This document shows positions 16,301-24,634 of a stretch of 64,000 bases of DNA, piece by piece (within the stretch, counting starts at the first letter, position 1; the number at the start of each line of letters is the position of its first letter). Under the pieces are notes generated by a model. It ran no database searches and was not told where the DNA came from. It saw only the letters and a program-made list of their open reading frames with translations. Position numbers and translations under genes: made by a program. The stretch is from CAZTHL01 sp964613585. GTDB taxonomy: Bacteria > Pseudomonadota > Alphaproteobacteria > DSM-16000 > Inquilinaceae. The DNA lies in assembly GCA_964613585.1 (NCBI GenBank), contig CAZTHL010000003.1, positions 29,328 through 93,327 of the forward strand. Direction: 5' to 3'.

Positions 16301-17377
16301 ATGCGAACCATGATCAACCGATCGAAAAAGCTCGCCATCGTTCTGTTCAACCTCGGAGGGCCGGACTCTCCCGAGGCGGTTCAGCCGTTCCTGTTCAATC
16401 TGTTCAATGACCCCTCGATCATTCGCCTGCCGAACCCGTTTCGGCTCATGCTGGCGACGGTGGTCTCGCGCAAGCGCGCAAGGATCGCCTCGGGGATCTA
16501 CGAGCAGCTGGGCGGCGGGTCCCCCCTGCTGAGCAATACCCGTGCGCAGGCGGACTCCTTGGAGACGGCGCTGGCCGATCTTGGTCATGTGAAGGTCTTC
16601 ATTGCCATGCGCTACTGGCACCCGATGGCGGCGGAGACCGCCCGGGCGGTGAAAGCCTTCGAGCCCGACGAGATCGTTCTTTTGCCCCTGTACCCGCACT
16701 TCTCCACGACGACAACGGCGTCGTCCCTTCGGGTATGGCATGAGGCAGCGTCGGCCGTGCGGCTCCAAGCGCCAATGCGCACTATCTGCTGCTATGCCAC
16801 GGAACCAGGCTTCATCGCCGCCACGGCCCGCCTGATCCGGGAGCGGTATGATGAGGCATCCCGGCACGGACGGCCGCGGGTTCTGTTCTCGGCGCACGGG
16901 CTGCCGAAGAAGATCGTCGAGGGCGGGGACCCGTATCAGTGGCAGTGCGAGATGACGGCCTCAGCCCTCGTCGCCGCGCTGGGAATTGAGCATCTGGACT
17001 GGGTGAGCTGTTATCAGAGCCGGGTTGGTCCTCTGGAGTGGATAGGGCCGGCCACCGAGGAAGAGATCGAGCGCGCCGGAGCTGACGGGGTCCCGGTGGT
17101 CATCGCACCGATTGCCTTCGTCTCGGAGCACTCGGAGACCCTCGTCGAGATCGAGATCGAGTATCGGCATCTGGCCGAGGAGAAGGGTGTTCCGTTCTTC
17201 GGTCGGGTGTCCGCGGTCGGCGTCGAGGCTGAGTTCATTGCCGGTCTCGCACGCCTGGTCCGGGAGGCGGTCGGGTGGGGTCAGAGCTACTGCTCGCAGG
17301 ATCGGGAACGGGTCTGTCCGGGCGGCTGGGCCGGCTGTCCACAGACTTCAATGCCGCTGCAGCGCGCGGCGGAATAG
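16301..17377 (+). CDS. hemH: HemH, ferrochelatase
   Basis: A 358-residue ferrochelatase that inserts Fe2+ into protoporphyrin IX. The active-site His is in LFSAHGLPKKIVEGGDPY (about residue 197), and the acidic metal path is in AFVSEHSETLVEIEIEY. The C-terminus has spaced cysteines (CSQDRERVCPGGWAGC), like the [2Fe-2S]-type tail known in some alphaproteobacterial ferrochelatases; whether a cluster is bound is inference. It starts 24 bases after the hemE stop and ends 16 bases before hemJ. Confidence 0.96.
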   Translation: MRTMINRSKKLAIVLFNLGGPDSPEAVQPFLFNLFNDPSIIRLPNPFRLMLATVVSRKRARIASGIYEQLGGGSPLLSNTRAQADSLETALADLGHVKVFIAMRYWHPMAAETARAVKAFEPDEIVLLPLYPHFSTTTTASSLRVWHEAASAVRLQAPMRTICCYATEPGFIAATARLIRERYDEASRHGRPRVLFSAHGLPKKIVEGGDPYQWQCEMTASALVAALGIEHLDWVSCYQSRVGPLEWIGPATEEEIERAGADGVPVVIAPIAFVSEHSETLVEIEIEYRHLAEEKGVPFFGRVSAVGVEAEFIAGLARLVREAVGWGQSYCSQDRERVCPGGWAGCPQTSMPLQRAAE

Positions 17378-17393
17378 CGGAGGCGGCTGAAGC

Positions 17394-17846
17394 ATGGGTG
17401 ACTTTCTGGCCGGTTATTATCTCTGGTTGCAGGCACTTCATGTCATCGCGGTGATCACCTGGATGGCCGGCCTGTTCTACCTGCCACGGTTGTTCGTCTA
17501 TCACAGCCAAGTGGAGCCCGGTTCGCAGGCCTCTGAAACCTTCAAGGTGATGGAGCGCAAGCTGCTGCGCATCATCATGAACCCCTCGCTGGTTGCGGTA
17601 TGGGTGCTTGGACTGCTGTTGATCTGGGCGCAGCCGGGCTGGCTGACCCAGGGCTGGCTCCATATCAAGATCGCGGCGGTGGTGCTGCTCACCGTTTCGC
17701 ATATGGCCATGGCCAAGTGGCGCCGGCTTTTCGCTGGAGATGCGAATCCACATGATCATCGCTTCTACCGATGGGCGAACGAGGCGCCGACCGTGCTGCT
17801 TTTGGTGATTATCTTCATGGTCTACCTGAAGCCTTTTGCAGCTTGA
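17394..17846 (+). CDS. hemJ: HemJ, protoporphyrinogen IX oxidase
   Basis: A 150-residue integral membrane protein with four predicted helices, the usual HemJ size. The first helix carries the conserved histidine in LQALHVIAVITWMAGLFYLP, and the RKLLRIIMNPS segment holds the conserved lysine. HemJ oxidises protoporphyrinogen IX to protoporphyrin IX, the substrate of HemH encoded just upstream. Neither HemG nor HemY is present in the window, consistent with HemJ serving this step. Confidence 0.94.
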   Translation: MGDFLAGYYLWLQALHVIAVITWMAGLFYLPRLFVYHSQVEPGSQASETFKVMERKLLRIIMNPSLVAVWVLGLLLIWAQPGWLTQGWLHIKIAAVVLLTVSHMAMAKWRRLFAGDANPHDHRFYRWANEAPTVLLLVIIFMVYLKPFAA

Positions 17847-17864
17847 GCCGTTGATGGGGAAGGC

Positions 17865-18605
17865 TCACATGGCTCCGAGCGCGAGGCGTGACTCGAGGTA
17901 GCGTGCCGCGTCGATCAAGACCGCCATGCGCCGGGTGTCGCCGGTTGGCCGGTCCGGATGGTAGATCTGCGAGAGCATGCGGAAACGGGCCTTGACTTGG
18001 CGCCGATCCAGGCGGGCGTCAGGGGGAAAGCCGAGCACGTAGCGGGCCTCCGCCGGTCCGGAAATGCCGTCCGGAGGGATGTCGAAGGCCATCAGACTGA
18101 CGAGGGCCCGGAACTCGTCGGCGGTTTCCCGAGCGGCGGCGAGGTCGCGCTCGATAATCGCCACCTGTTCGGGGTTGCCGACGGCGCTCGAGGACGTGCT
18201 TCCGGCCGCGGCCGTCGTCTCGATGCATGAGGGGTCCAAGACAAGGTGGACATCACCGTCGCTGAGGGTCAAAGCCAGGGCGAGAGCCCGCCGCAGATAG
18301 GCGTCACTGAGGCCGTCCGGCAGGCGCAGCTGCAGCCTTGGCTTGCGCTTGAGCCAATGGCCCTGCCGCGGGCCCGAACGCAGCAGGATGCGATCACGAT
18401 CGTCGGGGCCCGGTGCGCCGGGATCGGGAATCGTCTCGACCACGGCGTCGGGAACCAGAAGCTGGACACTGCGTACAAGGTCGGAGGCCGAGACCCCGCG
18501 ACGCCCGGTGACGGACTCGATGGCATCGCGGAACCAGCCGGGGCACGGGAGGATGTACGAGCGCATAAGCGAGAAGCCGAGAACGGGCAATCTTCGAGCC
18601 GTCAT
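17865..18605 (-). CDS. J-domain (DnaJ-like) protein
   Basis: A 246-residue protein. The last 65 residues form a J domain: RYVLGFPPDARLDRRQVKARF, then the diagnostic HPD tripeptide in QIYHPDRPTGD and a final helix. It should stimulate an Hsp70 ATPase. The first 150 residues (starting LPVLGFSLMRSYILPCPGW) are not recognised and have no obvious membrane segment. A short coiled region (EQVAIIERDLAAARETADEF) links the parts. It is convergent with hemJ and divergent from rho. Confidence 0.8.
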   Translation of the reverse strand: MTARRLPVLGFSLMRSYILPCPGWFRDAIESVTGRRGVSASDLVRSVQLLVPDAVVETIPDPGAPGPDDRDRILLRSGPRQGHWLKRKPRLQLRLPDGLSDAYLRRALALALTLSDGDVHLVLDPSCIETTAAAGSTSSSAVGNPEQVAIIERDLAAARETADEFRALVSLMAFDIPPDGISGPAEARYVLGFPPDARLDRRQVKARFRMLSQIYHPDRPTGDTRRMAVLIDAARYLESRLALGAM

Positions 18606-18916
18606 AGCCCCACATCGGGGTTACGATTTCTTGAAGCTTCGCTGCGCCGCGTCCAATACCAAAAAGGGCGGAATTAACCGGACCTTAGGCCCTACCTGAT
18701 GTAAGGAGGTGCGTGGAAGCGTCCACGGAACATTTGGGGATCGATTGACTTCCTTCCCCGAGTTGGATACCCATTTAGAGACTGAGGTCGAGTCTAAGAC
18801 AGCTCCCACATGTCCGCGGCGCCTGCGTGCCCATAGGCTCGCCGCATCGACCCGTTCTTCCCAACACGACCGTCGCTGCTTCCCAGGCGCAGTCGCACCT
18901 TGCTGGAACTGCTTGC
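18606..18916. promoter_or_regulatory. J-domain/rho intergenic region with rho leader
   Basis: A 311-bp gap before rho. TTGACT at 18745-18750 makes a good -35-like hexamer, with a poor -10 candidate 17 bases on (TACCCAT). A small perfect hairpin, CGTGGA-AGCG-TCCACG, is at 18712-18727. A strong AAGGAGG at 18703-18709 precedes a GTG at 18713 that opens only 11 codons before a TGA. No larger gene is convincing. Promoter placement is tentative. Confidence 0.35.
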
Positions 18917-20173
18917 ATGCATCTGCAAGAACTGAAGATCAAGACACCGGCTGAATTGCTGGCCTACGCTGAAGAGTTGGAGATCGAGAACGCCAGCAGC
19001 CTGCGCAAGCAGGACATGATGTTCGCGATCTTGAAGCAGCTCGCCGAGAACGATGTCACCATCTTCGGCTCCGGTGTGCTCGAAGTCCTGCCCGACGGAT
19101 TTGGCTTCCTGCGCTCGCCGGAAGCCAACTACCTGCCGGGTCCCGACGACATCTACGTCTCGCCCAATCAGGTGCGACGCTTCGGCCTGCGCACGGGAGA
19201 CACGGTAGAGGGGCGAATCCGCTCGCCCAAGGACGGCGAGCGTTATTTTGCCCTGACCAAGGTCGAGACCATCAACTTCGAGGAGCCGGACAAGATCCGG
19301 CACCGGATCAACTTCGACAACCTGACGCCACTCTATCCGGAGCAGGGCCTGCGCATGGAGGTCGAGGATCCGACCCGCAAGAACTTCACCTCGCGGGTCA
19401 TCGACCTTGTCGCCCCTCTCGGCAAGGGGCAGCGGGGGCTGATCGTGGCGCCGCCACGCACCGGCAAGACGGTGATGCTGCAGAACATTGCGCATTCAGT
19501 GGCGAACAATCACCCTGAAGCGTATCTGATCGTCCTGCTGATCGACGAGCGTCCCGAGGAGGTCACCGATATGGACCGCTCGGTGAAGGGCGAGGTGATC
19601 TCCTCGACCTTCGACGAGCCGGCGGCCCGTCATGTTCAGGTGGCGGAAATGGTCATCGAGAAGGCCAAGCGGCTGGTCGAGCAGAAGAAGGATGTGGTGA
19701 TCCTGCTCGACAGCATCACGCGTCTGGCCAGAGCCTACAACACGGTCGTGCCGTCCTCCGGCAAGGTCCTGACCGGCGGCGTGGATGCCAACGCCCTGCA
19801 ACGCCCAAAGCGCTTCTTCGGTGCTGCGCGGAACATCGAGGAGGGTGGGAGCCTGACGATCATTGCCACGGCGCTGATCGACACCGGCAGCCGCATGGAC
19901 GAGGTCATCTTCGAGGAGTTCAAGGGCACCGGCAACTCGGAGATCGTGCTCGACCGCAAGCTCGCCGACCGGCGAACCTTTCCGGCCATCGACATCGGCA
20001 AGTCGGGCACCCGGAAGGAGGAGTTGCTGGTCGACAAGAGCGCGCTCCAGAAGATCTGGGTGCTCCGGCGCATCCTCATGCCCATGGGCACGACGGACGC
20101 CATGGAGTTCCTGCTGGACAAGCTGCGCCACACCAAGACCAACAATGACTTCTTCGAGAGCATGAACCAATAG
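18917..20173 (+). CDS. rho: Rho, transcription termination factor
   Basis: A 418-residue hexameric RNA helicase, typical length. The N-terminal Rho domain is followed by the RNA-binding cold-shock-like fold (LPDGFGFLRSPEANYLPGPD, then YVSPNQVRRFGLRTGDTVEG). The Walker A APPRTGKT (about residues 180-187), Walker B VVILLDSITRLARAYN, and the Q- and R-loop regions are intact. The reading frame continues upstream, but MHLQELKIKTPAELL at 18917 matches homologous starts; the ribosome-binding site is weak, which may fit Rho autoregulation. Confidence 0.97.
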   Translation: MHLQELKIKTPAELLAYAEELEIENASSLRKQDMMFAILKQLAENDVTIFGSGVLEVLPDGFGFLRSPEANYLPGPDDIYVSPNQVRRFGLRTGDTVEGRIRSPKDGERYFALTKVETINFEEPDKIRHRINFDNLTPLYPEQGLRMEVEDPTRKNFTSRVIDLVAPLGKGQRGLIVAPPRTGKTVMLQNIAHSVANNHPEAYLIVLLIDERPEEVTDMDRSVKGEVISSTFDEPAARHVQVAEMVIEKAKRLVEQKKDVVILLDSITRLARAYNTVVPSSGKVLTGGVDANALQRPKRFFGAARNIEEGGSLTIIATALIDTGSRMDEVIFEEFKGTGNSEIVLDRKLADRRTFPAIDIGKSGTRKEELLVDKSALQKIWVLRRILMPMGTTDAMEFLLDKLRHTKTNNDFFESMNQ

Positions 20174-20388
20174 GCCAACCATCCAGGACGCGCCATCGCC
20201 TGTCTTGGCGCAGCCCATCAAGAGCGTCTTTCTCGGTTTTCCTTGAGCTCTCTCGCCTGATCGGGGCCGTGCCCTTTACCGGCCACGGCATAGAGCCGTC
20301 GCCGGCGCCCACCAATGGGGTCTGTGCTGCCGTTGACGACGGCACGAAAACCGAGCGGTCTGATCAGATCGTGGACACGACGCACGCC

Positions 20389-21363
20389 TCAGGGAATCAG
20401 GATGGTCGATCCTGTGGTCTCGCGGGCCTCAAGGGCTCGATGCGCGGCGGCCGCCTCATGCAAGGGAAAGGTCTGCGCGATTTGCGGCGTCACCACACCG
20501 TGCCGGACCATGTCGAGCAACTCACCCGCCGTTGCCAGCAGATCCGCCCGGGACGCTGTGTAGGTCATCAGGGTTGGCCGGGTGATGTAGAGCGAGCCCT
20601 TGGCCGCCAGCTGTGACAGGTCGAACGGAGGCACGGGACCGGACGACTGGCCGAACAGAACCAGCGTGCCCAGCGGCGCGAGACAATCGAGAGAGCGTTC
20701 GAAGGTGGCTTGCCCGACGCTATCGTAGACCACCGGCACCCCGGCGCCGTTCGTCAGCTCGCGGACCCGGGCCACGACGTCCTCTTGGCGGTAGAGGATG
20801 GTGTGGTGGCAGCCGTGGCGTTGCGCAAGGGCAGCCTTTTCCGGCGAGCCGACCGTGCCGATGACAGTGGCGCCGAGGTGATGCGCCCATTGGCAGGCGA
20901 TCAACCCGACACCGCCGGCCGCGGCGTGGATCAGGATGGTGTGGTCGGATGTCACGCGAAACGTGCGCCGCAGAAGGTATTGGACGGTCATGCCCTGCAG
21001 CATCAAGGCCGCAGCCTCGCGGTCACCGATGTCGTCCGGCAGCGGCACAAGCCGGTGCGCCGGAATGCATCTCTCCTCCGCATAGGCGCCGGGCGGGCCG
21101 CCCGCGTAGCTGACCCGATCGCCCAGCCTCACCTCATCGACCTCCGCCCCGACCGCGACGACGGTGCCCGCCGCCTCGAGACCAATCCCGCCGGGCAGCG
21201 GCATGGGGTAGAGCCCGGTGCGGAAGTAGATGTCGATGTAATTGAGCCCGACGGCGGCATGGCGCACCCTCACCTGCCCTGGTCCGGGTGGGCCGGGGTC
21301 GACCGTCTCCCAGCGCATCACCTCCGGTCCGCCGGTCTCGTGGAGTCGGATGGCATGCACCAT
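20389..21363 (-). CDS. NADPH:quinone oxidoreductase (zeta-crystallin-like MDR family)
   Basis: A 324-residue medium-chain dehydrogenase/reductase of the QorA type. It lacks the zinc ligands of alcohol dehydrogenases. Family segments are VGLNYIDIYFRTGLYPMPLP, PGGIGLEAAGTV, the nucleotide-binding AAAGGVG and VPVVYDSVGQATF. It should reduce quinones with NADPH. The ATG at 21363 is preferred over 21369 because GGAGG lies 9 bases upstream of it. It stands alone on the minus strand between rho and the DLH gene. Confidence 0.92.
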   Translation of the reverse strand: MVHAIRLHETGGPEVMRWETVDPGPPGPGQVRVRHAAVGLNYIDIYFRTGLYPMPLPGGIGLEAAGTVVAVGAEVDEVRLGDRVSYAGGPPGAYAEERCIPAHRLVPLPDDIGDREAAALMLQGMTVQYLLRRTFRVTSDHTILIHAAAGGVGLIACQWAHHLGATVIGTVGSPEKAALAQRHGCHHTILYRQEDVVARVRELTNGAGVPVVYDSVGQATFERSLDCLAPLGTLVLFGQSSGPVPPFDLSQLAAKGSLYITRPTLMTYTASRADLLATAGELLDMVRHGVVTPQIAQTFPLHEAAAAHRALEARETTGSTILIP

Positions 21364-21434
21364 GATCATGCGCCTCCGGTCCGCCGGTTGTCAGGCGCGG
21401 GGTGATCGAGCCGGGCGGGCCCCGCGAGCGAGGG

Positions 21435-22130
21435 TCAGCCGAGATGCTGCTTCAGGAATGTCTCCGTCCGCTGATCGGCGAGCTGCGCCGCCGGCGCGTT
21501 GTAGTTGGCGCCGTCCTTGCGGGCGAAGGCATGGTCGCAGTCCGGGTAGGTGTGAACCGTTGCCAGGGACACCTGCGCCATGCGCTCGCGGATCTTCTCT
21601 TGCGCCTCCGGCGGCACGAACTGGTCCTTTCCGGCAATGTGCATGAGCAGCGGCTTGGTGATGGCGCTGGCCTCATCAAGCAGGGTGTCGAGCATCACCC
21701 CGTAATACGACACGGAGCAATCGGCGTCGGAGCGGGTGGCCATGAGATAGGCGAGCTTTCCACCCATGCAGAAGCCGACGGTGCCGACCCGGCCGGTACA
21801 GCCCGGGTATCGGCGCAGGAACGCCACCGTTGTGATCAGATCGTCGACCCCCTTGGCGTCGTTGAAGCCTCCCAGCAGCTCGAAGGCCCGCTGGAGATCC
21901 TGCTCGCTCTTGTCGCTGAGCTCGATCCCCGGCTCCTGACGCCAGAACAGATCGGGGCAGGCCGCGAAGTATCCCAGCGTCGCCAGATCGTCGCAGATGT
22001 CACGCATGATCTGGTTCACGCCGAGGAACTCCTGGATCACCACGATCCCCGGGCCGCTGCCACCGGGCGGGCTGGCCAGGTAGGTGGAGAAATGGCCGCC
22101 GTCGCTGGCCTCGAGCGTTTCCGTTGCCAT
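21435..22130 (-). CDS. Dienelactone hydrolase family protein
   Basis: A 231-residue alpha/beta hydrolase. The nucleophile is cysteine in the elbow GFCMGG, as in dienelactone hydrolase, with the Asp in GKDQFVP and His in CDHAFAR completing the triad. The N-terminal GIVVIQEFLGVN contains the acid that positions the Cys. True substrates of such chromosomal DLH proteins are usually unknown; no chlorocatechol-pathway genes are nearby. The start codon spells MATETLEASD, so its GGAAACGCTC is a coincidental match to the dispersed repeat end. Confidence 0.92.
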   Translation of the reverse strand: MATETLEASDGGHFSTYLASPPGGSGPGIVVIQEFLGVNQIMRDICDDLATLGYFAACPDLFWRQEPGIELSDKSEQDLQRAFELLGGFNDAKGVDDLITTVAFLRRYPGCTGRVGTVGFCMGGKLAYLMATRSDADCSVSYYGVMLDTLLDEASAITKPLLMHIAGKDQFVPPEAQEKIRERMAQVSLATVHTYPDCDHAFARKDGANYNAPAAQLADQRTETFLKQHLG

Positions 22131-22190
22131 GCCTGCATGCCCCCAAGCGGATCATTGACGAACCGTGGTCAGTCTAGCCGATGGCGAGCC

Positions 22191-24248
22191 TCATGGCCAT
22201 GAGGCCGACCCGCCGGGCCGGGCGTAGGGCTCCAGGGCGTCCGCCAGCGCGGCCGGAGCATCCACCGGAGGAAGGCAGCTCATGCCCGGGCAGACATAGG
22301 CCGTCGCCCGGCCGTCGAGAGGCGGCTTGCCGGCGGCGGGGTGTCCCGACGGCAGGATCCGTTCCGGCGGCACGATCGCCATCATCCGGCTCGGCAAGCA
22401 CCGGTTCAGGACCGTCCGCGTCAGCACGCCGGCGGCAGCGTCGTCCGGCGCGGCCCGCACCACCACCGACAAGGGATTCGCCAGCAGCTCGACATTGTTG
22501 AGGAAGGTGGTAAGCGGGAAGAAATTGCGCGTCAGCTCGCCGGAGAAGGCTGTGACGAGGGCGTGCGCGCGGTCGAGGTGGCCGGCCTCCCCGGTCCAGT
22601 GATGCAGCCGGGCCATGACCCCGACGAGCGTGCCGTTGCCGGCCGGCACCGAGGCATCACCGGCGCTCTTGCTGCGCACGATGAGCGACGGCGTGTCATC
22701 CGCCGCCAGGAAATACCCGCCTTCGACCGGGTCCCAGAAATGCCGGTCCAGCACCGCGGCCCAGGCGCGAGCGTGGTCGAGATAGGCCGGATCGCTGCTC
22801 GCTTCGTAGAGGGACAGGGCCGCGCGCATCATGTTGGCATGAGCGTCGAGCGTGCCGGGGTGCTGGGCCTTGCCGTCCCGCCAGGCCTGGAACAGCCGGC
22901 CGTCGGCATCGGTCATCCGCGTCCGGACGAAGGCATAGGCCTCGCGGGCGGCGTCAAGCCAGCCCGGCTCGTCGAAGACCTGCCCGGCCTCGACCAGGGC
23001 CGCAATCATCAGTCCGTTCCAGTCGGCCAGCACCTTGTCGTCCCACCCGGGCCGGACGCGCCCGGCGCGCGCGTCGAGCAGGATTTGCCGCTGGGCCGCC
23101 AGGGTCGCCTCGGTATCGGCGTCGGCCAGCTCTGTTTGCCGCCGGCGGTTGAGGATGACCTTGCCCTCCCAGTTGCCGCCCGGGCTCACATCATAGAGTT
23201 GCTTGAACCGTTCGGTCGCCGGGCCGGGACCAAGATGATGATCGATCTCGGCCTCGCTCCAGACGTAGTAGCGTCCCTCCTCGCCCTCGCTGTCGGCATC
23301 GAGGCTCGAGGCGAAGCCTCCACCCGGCACACGCATCTCGCTCAGGACCCAGCCGATGGTCTCGCGCAGCCGTGCTTCCAGGAGCGGCGCGCGGGTGGCC
23401 TGCCAGACCAGGCTCAGCAGCTCGACGAGCTGGGCGTTGTCATACAGCATCTTCTCGAAATGCGGTGCCAGCCACTCGGTGTCGGTCGAGTAGCGGGCAA
23501 AGCCGCCGCCAAGGTGATCGTAGATGCCGCCCTGGCACATCCGGGTCAGCGACAGCGTCACGGCCTCCCGGAAGGCGTCCCGACCGGTCCGCCAGTAGGC
23601 GCGCCAGAGCAGGGTCAGGATCGGCACCTGGGGAAACTTCGGCGCCATGCCGATCCCACCCCAGACCGGGTCGATCTCGCGGACCAGCCGCTGCGCCACC
23701 TGGTCGAGCACGGCGCGGTCGATGTCCCCGCCGCGCCGGTTCTGCGCCAGCCGGTCGAGCCCCTCACGCAGGGCCTTGCTGTTCTTGTCCACCGTCTCGG
23801 GCTGGCTTCGGTAGGTCTCCGCCACCGCGCGCAGCACCTCCGGGAAAGCCGGGCGGCCCAGCTTGCTGGTGGCGGGAAAATAGGTGCCGCCCCAGAACGG
23901 CTCGCCGGAGGGCCGCAGGAACATGGTCAGTGGCCAGCCGCCTTGCTGGCCAAGCATGGCCAGGGCGGACTGATAGATGGTGTCGAGATCGGGCCGCTCC
24001 TCGCGATCCACCTTGATGTTGACGAAAAGCTCGTTCATCAGGGCGGCGATGCCGTCGTCCTCGAAGCTCTCATGGGCCATGACATGACACCAGTGGCAGG
24101 CGGCGTAGCCGACCGAGAGCAGGATCGGCTTGTCCTCGGCGCGGGCCCGTTCGAGCGCCTCCGGGCCCCAGGGCATCCAGTCGACCGGGTTGTCGGCGTG
24201 CTGCAGCAGGTAGGGGCTGGTCTCTTCAGCCAGGCGGTTGCGCGGCAT
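22191..24248 (-). CDS. DUF255 thioredoxin-domain protein (YyaL/SPATA20 family)
   Basis: A 685-residue protein. The N-terminal DUF255 thioredoxin-like domain has LAEETSPYLLQHADNPVDW and the redox-like CHWC motif (GYAACHWCHVMAHESFED, about residues 47-64). The remainder is an (alpha/alpha)6 glycosidase-like toroid, seen in AYWRTGRDAFREAVTLSL and GGGFASSLDADSEGEEGRYY. The family is widespread but its reaction is not established. It ends at the start of a short gap before the DLH gene and is divergent from the DUF6489 gene. Confidence 0.92.
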   Translation of the reverse strand: MPRNRLAEETSPYLLQHADNPVDWMPWGPEALERARAEDKPILLSVGYAACHWCHVMAHESFEDDGIAALMNELFVNIKVDREERPDLDTIYQSALAMLGQQGGWPLTMFLRPSGEPFWGGTYFPATSKLGRPAFPEVLRAVAETYRSQPETVDKNSKALREGLDRLAQNRRGGDIDRAVLDQVAQRLVREIDPVWGGIGMAPKFPQVPILTLLWRAYWRTGRDAFREAVTLSLTRMCQGGIYDHLGGGFARYSTDTEWLAPHFEKMLYDNAQLVELLSLVWQATRAPLLEARLRETIGWVLSEMRVPGGGFASSLDADSEGEEGRYYVWSEAEIDHHLGPGPATERFKQLYDVSPGGNWEGKVILNRRRQTELADADTEATLAAQRQILLDARAGRVRPGWDDKVLADWNGLMIAALVEAGQVFDEPGWLDAAREAYAFVRTRMTDADGRLFQAWRDGKAQHPGTLDAHANMMRAALSLYEASSDPAYLDHARAWAAVLDRHFWDPVEGGYFLAADDTPSLIVRSKSAGDASVPAGNGTLVGVMARLHHWTGEAGHLDRAHALVTAFSGELTRNFFPLTTFLNNVELLANPLSVVVRAAPDDAAAGVLTRTVLNRCLPSRMMAIVPPERILPSGHPAAGKPPLDGRATAYVCPGMSCLPPVDAPAALADALEPYARPGGSASWP

Positions 24249-24369
24249 GACGTGTCCTTGCGGTCGGCGTCCCGGTTTGCAGGGTCGGATTTGCTCGGCC
24301 TTGCGGTGCGGCTATAGTCGACGCGGCGGGAAAGCGGGCTCAACCCTAAAGATTTTGAGGGCATGGCCG

Positions 24370-24630
24370 ATGAAGATCACGATGAACATCGACTGCACGC
24401 CCGAGGAGGCGCGCACCTTTCTCGGCCTGCCGGACGTCAAGCCGATGCAGGACCAGCTGATGCGGGAGGTGCAGGAGCGCATGAGCGCCAACCTCTCGTC
24501 CATGGATCCGGACACGATGCTCAAGACATGGCTGCCGGCCGGGTTCCAGAACTGGGAGCAATTGCAGCGCCTGTTCTGGGCTCAGATGACGGGCAAGGCC
24601 GGCCGCGGGGGAGGATCCGACGAGGGCTAG
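24370..24630 (+). CDS. DUF6489 family small protein
   Basis: An 86-residue protein beginning MKITMNIDCTPEEARTFLGL, typical of a small alphaproteobacterial family (DUF6489) often found beside mnmE. It contains PDVKPMQDQLMREVQERM and ends with an Arg/Gly-rich tail. No function is known to me. The ATG at 24370 follows GAGGG at suitable spacing. It lies 4 bases before mnmE, so co-translation is likely. Confidence 0.8.
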   Translation: MKITMNIDCTPEEARTFLGLPDVKPMQDQLMREVQERMSANLSSMDPDTMLKTWLPAGFQNWEQLQRLFWAQMTGKAGRGGGSDEG

Positions 24631-24634
24631 CCGC

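Noticed and set aside
20190..20211. Hairpin GCGCCA...TGGCGC after rho as an intrinsic terminator
   Set aside because: The stem is only 6 bp with a 10-base loop and no adjacent T tract.
22111..22124. GAGCGTTTCCG resembling a dispersed-element end
   Set aside because: It is the start of the dienelactone hydrolase coding sequence (codons for ATETLE) and has no paired end or shared interior.
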